A stretch of DNA of 10,907 bases from Methylococcaceae bacterium. GTDB taxonomy: Bacteria > Pseudomonadota > Gammaproteobacteria > Methylococcales > Methylomonadaceae. The notes below the pieces were generated by a model. It did not search any database. It saw nothing but the letters and a program-made list of their open reading frames with translations, and had not been told where the DNA came from. Below are positions 7,823 to 10,907 of the stretch, piece after piece; positions within the stretch are counted from its first letter, which is position 1, and each line of letters opens with the position of its first letter. The stretch covers positions 1-10,907 of the forward strand of contig JAUXDP010000090.1 in assembly GCA_030618325.1 (NCBI GenBank), given 5' to 3'. A program made the position numbers and the translations under genes.

Positions 7823-7889
7823 TTAAATTAAGCAAAAACTGATAAATATGCTTTAACGAAATAACGGACTGGGCCAGATATGATAATAC

Positions 7890-7918
7890 TTGCAAAACAT
7901 TATAATGTTAATTATAAT
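7890..7918 (+). promoter_or_regulatory. Putative sigma70 promoter of the RHH gene pair
   Basis: TTGCAA (7890-7895) is followed after exactly 17 bases by a perfect TATAAT (7913-7918). The predicted start near 7925 leaves a leader of about 28 bases to ATG 7953. A second TATAAT at 7901-7906 lies in the spacer, without a -35 element at the right distance. Confidence 0.6.
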
Positions 7919-7920
7919 GT
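7897..7920. promoter_or_regulatory. Palindrome plus direct repeat over the RHH promoter, likely operator
   Basis: ACATTATAATGT (7897-7908) is a perfect 12-bp palindrome. Its last ten bases, ATTATAATGT, recur at 7911-7920, a 12-bp period. The repeats cover the spacer and the -10 box of the promoter just described. RHH proteins bind short repeated or palindromic sites and commonly repress their own promoters, so self-repression by the next gene is a reasonable inference. Confidence 0.5.
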
Positions 7921-7952
7921 GTGTATTTAATTGATTGTCGAGACCACAGATT

Positions 7953-8216
7953 ATGAGCGTTAAATCTGAAAGAATAACCATACTTGGATCGCCAGATTTT
8001 AAGGCATTTTTAGGGGTTGAAGCAAAGAAGGAAGGTGTAAGTATTTCTGAACTTGTTAGGAGTCGATGCCAAGCTATGCCACCAAGTGATGATGAAATCG
8101 CATTAAAAGAACTTATCTTGTTAGTCAGTGAAGCGACAAATCGCGCTTCTAAATCTCTTGCTAAAGGGATTAAGGATGCGGAAAGTGTACTTGCTGAATT
8201 GAGGGCTGCACATTGA
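7953..8216 (+). CDS. Ribbon-helix-helix (CopG/Arc-like) DNA-binding protein
   Basis: The 87-residue product has an N-terminal RHH fold: strand ERITILG (6-12), helix about 14-27, turn EGVS and helix ISELVRSRC (31-39). Residues 46-84 are a helical, charged tail that could mediate oligomerisation or bind a partner. In-frame TTG at 7935 would add six residues, but it has no ribosome site. ATG 7953 fits the spacing from the promoter and begins directly before the RHH strand; its own Shine-Dalgarno is weak. The gene is followed by a small coiled-coil gene that overlaps its stop codon, and is preceded by repeated half-sites, an arrangement like autoregulated antitoxin operons. The partner does not resemble a known toxin, so I do not call it a toxin-antitoxin pair. 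An open frame on the opposite strand (7853-8311) is judged a shadow. Confidence 0.7.
   Translation: MSVKSERITILGSPDFKAFLGVEAKKEGVSISELVRSRCQAMPPSDDEIALKELILLVSEATNRASKSLAKGIKDAESVLAELRAAH
8201..8205 (+). promoter_or_regulatory. Shine-Dalgarno GAGGG for the TTG-started gene
   Basis: GAGGG lies inside the end of the RHH gene, seven bases before TTG 8213. It supports the use of that rare start codon, since the next in-frame ATG would remove ten residues. Confidence 0.55.
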
Positions 8217-8401
8217 GCGTTATTAAAGATGCAATTGAAGCAATGAAAGAGGTTGTTCTTCTTTCTGACAAAGTAGAGCGCGCAGGTAAAACCCTTACAG
8301 ATATATCGCAAGAATTACGCGAGCATGATCGCAGGTTGATTGTGATTGAAACAACGATTGATATTGCCAAGCATCAAAGAAGGCTTAACGAAACAAAATA
8401 G
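8213..8401 (+). CDS. Small coiled-coil protein, unknown function
   Basis: I do not recognise this 62-residue protein. It starts with TTG, which overlaps the TGA of the RHH gene by four bases (TTGA); a GAGGG ribosome site precedes it, so the two are probably translated together. The product is almost wholly helical by composition, with heptad-like hydrophobic spacing from about residue 12 to 55 (VVLLSDKVERAGKTL, ISQELREHDRRLIVIE, TIDIAK), no membrane segment, no Cys and a basic C-terminal end. A likely role is to bind the tail of the RHH protein or form an oligomer with it. Alternatives are a small toxin of unknown type, a DNA-segregation or relaxosome accessory protein, or a leftover of a mobile element. 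No recombinase, relaxase or partition ATPase is nearby to support one of these. Confidence 0.55.
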   Translation: MSVIKDAIEAMKEVVLLSDKVERAGKTLTDISQELREHDRRLIVIETTIDIAKHQRRLNETK

Positions 8402-8413
8402 AGGACAGCAATC

Positions 8414-8497
8414 ATGGAATATCCGGATGGAAAGCCCTCCCCAATTATAAACTTCTTAAGAATCTATACCAAGCAAGACCGCTACAGTTGTCATTGA
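8414..8497 (+). CDS. Possible 27-residue peptide ORF
   Basis: ATG 8414 follows GAGG (8401-8404) at nine bases and opens 27 codons beginning MEYPDGKPSPIINF and ending in CH. It directly follows the coiled-coil gene, whose stop shares the first base of the GAGG. The product has no recognised similarity. At this length the frame may be chance; the ribosome site is the only support. Confidence 0.2.
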   Translation: MEYPDGKPSPIINFLRIYTKQDRYSCH

Positions 8498-8513
8498 TGC
8501 AATAACCTTAGAC

Positions 8514-8530
8514 TCGGCTCGTCGCTTGCA
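8514..8530 (+). promoter_or_regulatory. Sigma54-like -24/-12 element before glrK
   Basis: GG at 8516-8517 and GC at 8528-8529 are separated by exactly ten bases, and the -12 part is TTGCA. Against YTGGCACGRNNNTTGCW three defined positions differ. The start would fall near 8541, about 38 bases before GTG 8579. The operon ends in a GlrR-type regulator, a family of sigma54 activators, so autoregulation is plausible. No clear TGTC-N10-GACA GlrR site was found upstream by eye. Confidence 0.35.
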
Positions 8531-8564
8531 ATACAGGCTGGAAACCCAGATAAACCAGCATACT

Positions 8565-8569
8565 AGGGA
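8565..8569 (+). promoter_or_regulatory. Shine-Dalgarno AGGGA for the GTG start of glrK
   Basis: AGGGA lies nine bases before GTG 8579. No in-frame ATG exists upstream of the first membrane segment, so this supports the GTG start. Confidence 0.5.
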
Positions 8570-8578
8570 CCTACGTAA

Positions 8579-10066
8579 GTGACAAAGAAAAGAATACCCG
8601 GCAGTAAACTATTTAAAATTGGCTCTCTCTATCAATGGGCTTTGTTGAGTTTTGTTATTGTCACCCTCCCCTTGGTTTTTGCAATTATTCATACAGTTTT
8701 AGCAGTAACTGATTACACCGAGAAAAGTCAACAGACATTGTTCCAGACAGTTAAAGCCACAGAAAGTAGCCGAGTTATTCTTGCGCGGTTGATTTCAATG
8801 GAACGAAGTATTCGACAATTTCAGGTATTGGAAGAACCAGAACTTTATAAAACCTACCAAGAGCATCGAAATAAATTTATTGATATTCTCGAAACATTAA
8901 ATACCAAAGGACTGGATGATAGCCTGGCCAAAAAGTTACGAGCACTACATCAAAATGAAAACCAATTATATCTGACTATTTTAGAGGCAAAGGATAAAAA
9001 GCTTAAGTTGGAAAAGACTCATTTAAAGGCCTTTGATCCTTTAACCAAGCAAGCCAGAATATTAATAGCTGAAGGAGAGAAAAAACTGGGCATCGAAGCA
9101 GATGCTTTATCAAAAACAGCTAAACAAGTTCGAATCAATCTAATTTATTCAGCTTTAGCGAGTATTCCCTTGGCTTTATTATTAGGATTTATTTTCGTAC
9201 ATTTATTGACCCGACCCATTAAAAAAATTGGTCAGGCAATTCGAAACTTAGGTGAAGTTGGGTTTGACCAGGCTATAGCAATTAAAGGTCCAAAAGATTT
9301 GACAGAACTCGGTCAGCATCTTGAATGGCTTAGGCAGAAACTAAATCGACTGGAATCTGAAAAACAACAATTTATCAGGAATATTTCTCATGAGCTAAAA
9401 ACACCGTTGGCTACCTTAAAAGAAGGAACTGATTTGTTAGCAGAAAATGTTGTCGGCGAACTTAATACTGAGCAGAAAGATATTATTCACTTAATGAAAA
9501 TGGGCAATATCACTATCAATGATTTGGTTGAAAATCTATTGGAATACCAAAGAGCCCTGTCCACACAAGTTGATTTGAATGTTACTACTTTTGAATTGGT
9601 GCCATTAATTCATAGGATTCTTCATGAATACCAATTACCGCTTAAAAGTAAAAAAATTACTGTGAACAGTAATCTCAACAGAACTAAGATTATGGCTGAT
9701 TATGACAAGTTAAAAATTATTGTTAGTAATCTTTTCTCCAACGCACTTAAGTTTTCACCAGAGAATGGTACCATCGGATTAAGCTTATATTCAGACGACA
9801 ATGCCATACTGCTTACCATAGAAGATCAGGGGCCAGGAATACCTGAAGACATACAACCTTTAATTTTTAAAGATTTCTATCAAGGTAGCTCACCTCTGGC
9901 TTGGAAAATCAAAGGTTCTGGTTTGGGGCTTGCATTGGTGAAACACTACCTTGAGGCCCATAATGGTTTAATCGAATTATTAGCAGCCACTAACGATTAT
10001 TGTGGCGCCCGATTTTCTTTGCGATTACCAAAAAAATGGAACAACTCTAATGAAACTGCTCTTTAA
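8579..10066 (+). CDS. glrK: GlrK/QseE-type sensor histidine kinase
   Basis: The 495-residue inner-membrane kinase has TM1 at about 18-42, a helical periplasmic part at 43-186, TM2 at 187-210, HAMP at 211-262 (TRPIKKIGQAI), a HisKA domain with phospho-acceptor His271 in NISHELKTPLATL, and a HATPase domain with N-box NLFSNALKFSP (384-394), G1 DQGPGIP (416-422), F-box near 429-435 and G2 GSGLGLALV (446-454). All catalytic motifs are intact. The length and the periplasmic region without a known sensor domain fit GlrK (YfhK, QseE) of gammaproteobacteria. The gene assignment rests mainly on order: a QseG-like lipoprotein and a GlrR-like regulator follow. In E. coli the kinase phosphorylates GlrR and responds to envelope-related cues, with QseG as an activating partner. 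The start is GTG. The stop lies 17 bases inside the next gene, so the three genes form one operon. Confidence 0.85.
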   Translation: MTKKRIPGSKLFKIGSLYQWALLSFVIVTLPLVFAIIHTVLAVTDYTEKSQQTLFQTVKATESSRVILARLISMERSIRQFQVLEEPELYKTYQEHRNKFIDILETLNTKGLDDSLAKKLRALHQNENQLYLTILEAKDKKLKLEKTHLKAFDPLTKQARILIAEGEKKLGIEADALSKTAKQVRINLIYSALASIPLALLLGFIFVHLLTRPIKKIGQAIRNLGEVGFDQAIAIKGPKDLTELGQHLEWLRQKLNRLESEKQQFIRNISHELKTPLATLKEGTDLLAENVVGELNTEQKDIIHLMKMGNITINDLVENLLEYQRALSTQVDLNVTTFELVPLIHRILHEYQLPLKSKKITVNSNLNRTKIMADYDKLKIIVSNLFSNALKFSPENGTIGLSLYSDDNAILLTIEDQGPGIPEDIQPLIFKDFYQGSSPLAWKIKGSGLGLALVKHYLEAHNGLIELLAATNDYCGARFSLRLPKKWNNSNETAL

Positions 10067-10589
10067 GCTATTTTTTTTCTTTCTGGTTTTGGGTAGTTCG
10101 GGTTGTCAGTTACATGTCACCGATCAAGAACCTCCCATAATATCTTCTGAGCCAGTAAAGCAAGATAAACTTTATTCTCTATTAATACAAGGAAAACGAT
10201 ACCAACAATTCACCAAGTTACAGCAACAGGCCGAATGTACAAAGCTAAAACATGATTATCAAATACAAGCCCACTGGCATATTGCCTGGTTGTTGGTCTA
10301 TGCATTAAATGATGATTTTAAATGCCTTAGCCTGGATGAAACACTTGACTTATTGAATGCTATTCAGACCGCTCAGAATAGTAGCAACCCATTATTGTGG
10401 TTGAATAACAATCAGATTGAATTATTAAATGATCTTGATAAACTCCAAAAAAAGAGTAACACCTTACGCAGAAAATTAAAACAAGCCCAAAAACGGCTGA
10501 AGAAATCAAATTCAAAAATACAGGCCTTAAAAGCGATTGAGGCCAGCATCAACAAAAAACTGAGCAATGAGCGAGCAAATCAACAATAA
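10050..10589 (+). CDS. qseG: QseG/YfhG-like outer-membrane lipoprotein
   Basis: The 179-residue product begins with MKLLFKLFFFFLVLGSSGC, a lipoprotein signal with Cys19; Ser at -3 is a little unusual for a lipobox. Gln at +2 suggests outer-membrane sorting. Residues 35-120 are helical and TPR-like in feel but without a clear motif. Residues about 122-173 are a strongly charged coiled coil (DKLQKKSNTLRRKLKQAQKR). The frame is open from 10002, but only ATG 10050 gives a proper signal peptide, so I take that start; a weak TGGA lies nine bases upstream. The gene overlaps the kinase by 17 bases and glrR by 23. In E. coli, QseG lies between these two genes and supports QseE activity from the outer membrane. 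Sequence similarity to QseG cannot be judged well by eye; the name rests on position, lipoprotein signal and coiled coil. E. coli QseG is longer (about 237 residues). Confidence 0.7.
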   Translation: MKLLFKLFFFFLVLGSSGCQLHVTDQEPPIISSEPVKQDKLYSLLIQGKRYQQFTKLQQQAECTKLKHDYQIQAHWHIAWLLVYALNDDFKCLSLDETLDLLNAIQTAQNSSNPLLWLNNNQIELLNDLDKLQKKSNTLRRKLKQAQKRLKKSNSKIQALKAIEASINKKLSNERANQQ

Positions 10590-10907
10590 TTTTCAAGGAC
10601 AAAGAATCTTACTGGTTGATGACGATCCCAGTTTACTTAAATTACTTGCAGTCCGCCTCCGCGCTACTGGTCTTGAAGTTAAAACTACGGAAAGTGCGGA
10701 ACAAGCAATCCCCCTAATTCCAACATACCTCCCACAACTGGTTATTTCTGATTTAAGAATGGCAGAAATGGATGGTCTTGCTTTATTCAATCATTTACAA
10801 GAGCAGTACCCTACCCTGCCCGTTATTATTCTTACTGCACATGGCACCATCAAAGAAGCCGTATCTGCAACCCGTCAGGGTGTTTTTGGTTTTCTAACCA
10901 AACCGTT
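10567..10907 (+). CDS. glrR: GlrR/QseF-type response regulator, receiver domain only, cut by right edge
   Basis: Only 113 codons lie in the window. They encode a complete-looking receiver domain: acidic triad D18-D20 in LLVDDDP, phospho-acceptor Asp62 in VISDLRM, Thr90 in ILTAHG and Lys112 in FLTKP. The stretches VDDDPSLLKLLAVRLR, SDLRMAEMDGL, PVIILTAHGTI and ATRQGVFGFLTKP are close to E. coli GlrR as I remember it. The full protein should continue with a sigma54-interaction AAA domain and a Fis-type HTH beyond the edge. In enterobacteria GlrR activates the sigma54 promoter of the small RNA GlmY (glucosamine-6-phosphate homeostasis) and of rpoE; whether those targets apply here is unknown. 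ATG 10567 lies inside the end of the qseG-like gene (23-base overlap) and has no strong Shine-Dalgarno, so translation is probably coupled. Confidence 0.88.
   Translation, partial: MSEQINNNFQGQRILLVDDDPSLLKLLAVRLRATGLEVKTTESAEQAIPLIPTYLPQLVISDLRMAEMDGLALFNHLQEQYPTLPVIILTAHGTIKEAVSATRQGVFGFLTKP

Larger units (their letters stand above)
8460..8582 (+). pseudogene. Start-less open frame ending on the kinase start codon
   Basis: A frame without ATG, GTG or TTG before 8526 reads about 40 codons to TGA 8580-8582, which overlaps the GTG start of the kinase gene (GTGA). The predicted end, VVIDAITLDSARRLQYRL continuing to DLRK, has protein-like, coiled-coil-like composition. It could be the tail of a gene whose front was lost, or chance. 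It overlaps the 27-codon ORF in another frame, so at most one of them is real, and it also overlaps the sigma54-like site. Confidence 0.2.

Noticed and set aside
7807..7857. Inverted repeats after the DUF255 gene as an intrinsic terminator
   Set aside because: The stems are short and AT-rich and no T-tract follows; similarity to the RHH operator half-site is the better explanation.
7935..7952. TTG start adding six residues to the RHH protein
   Set aside because: No Shine-Dalgarno before it, and the predicted leader would be only about ten bases; ATG 7953 fits better.
7853..8311. Minus-strand frame of 152 codons over the RHH gene
   Set aside because: The plus strand gives an RHH fold with promoter and operator-like sites. 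The reverse product is Ser/Ala/Ile/Asn-rich with no motif.
7953..8401. Calling the RHH/coiled-coil pair a toxin-antitoxin system
   Set aside because: The second protein has no recognisable toxin motif (no RelE, PIN, MazF or HicA-like residues) and both genes look like regulators or structural partners.
10593..10790. Minus-strand frame of 65 codons opposite glrR
   Set aside because: It lies over a receiver domain with all conserved residues on the plus strand.

Overview
The window looks like chromosomal DNA of a moderately AT-rich gammaproteobacterium. The best evidence is the last block, a GlrK/QseE-type sensor kinase, a QseG/YfhG-type lipoprotein and a GlrR/QseF-type regulator in the order known from gammaproteobacteria. 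A methanotroph or a related environmental genus would fit, but that is only an impression. I see no tRNA, rRNA, CRISPR array, transposase or integrase.

Layout: (1) 1-2514, minus strand: a glucose 1-dehydrogenase-like SDR, then a large GH63/MGH1-like glucosidase that runs off the left edge. The stop of the first and the start of the second share one base (TAATG), so the two are probably coupled translationally. Together they suggest release of glucose from a glucoside and its NAD(P)-dependent oxidation. (2) 2515-2721: a divergent intergenic region with a good sigma70-type promoter pointing right and a hairpin followed by six T. (3) 2722-7779, plus strand: three envelope-related genes with small gaps. 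They encode an OmpA/Pal-type lipoprotein, an ExeA/GspA-like AAA ATPase joined through one membrane segment to C-terminal ankyrin repeats, and an exported DUF255 thioredoxin-fold/(alpha/alpha)6 protein ending in a DsbD-alpha-like domain. (4) 7780-8401: an AT-rich control region with repeated ATAATGT half-sites over a promoter, then a ribbon-helix-helix (RHH) protein and a small coiled-coil protein whose TTG start overlaps the RHH stop. (5) 8402-8578: a short region with an ORF of 27 codons, an open frame without a start that ends on the kinase start, and a sigma54-like GG-N10-GC site. (6) 8579 to the right edge: glrK, a qseG-like gene and glrR, overlapping one another.

The least familiar part is block 3. 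It holds a peptidoglycan-binding lipoprotein, a membrane ATPase with degenerate nucleotide-binding motifs and probably periplasmic ankyrin repeats, and a periplasmic redox-type fusion. Inferred joint role: sensing or maintaining something in the cell envelope. The RHH/coiled-coil pair is a second compact module without a recognised function. The glr block is a known system, and its upstream sigma54-like element would allow autoregulation.
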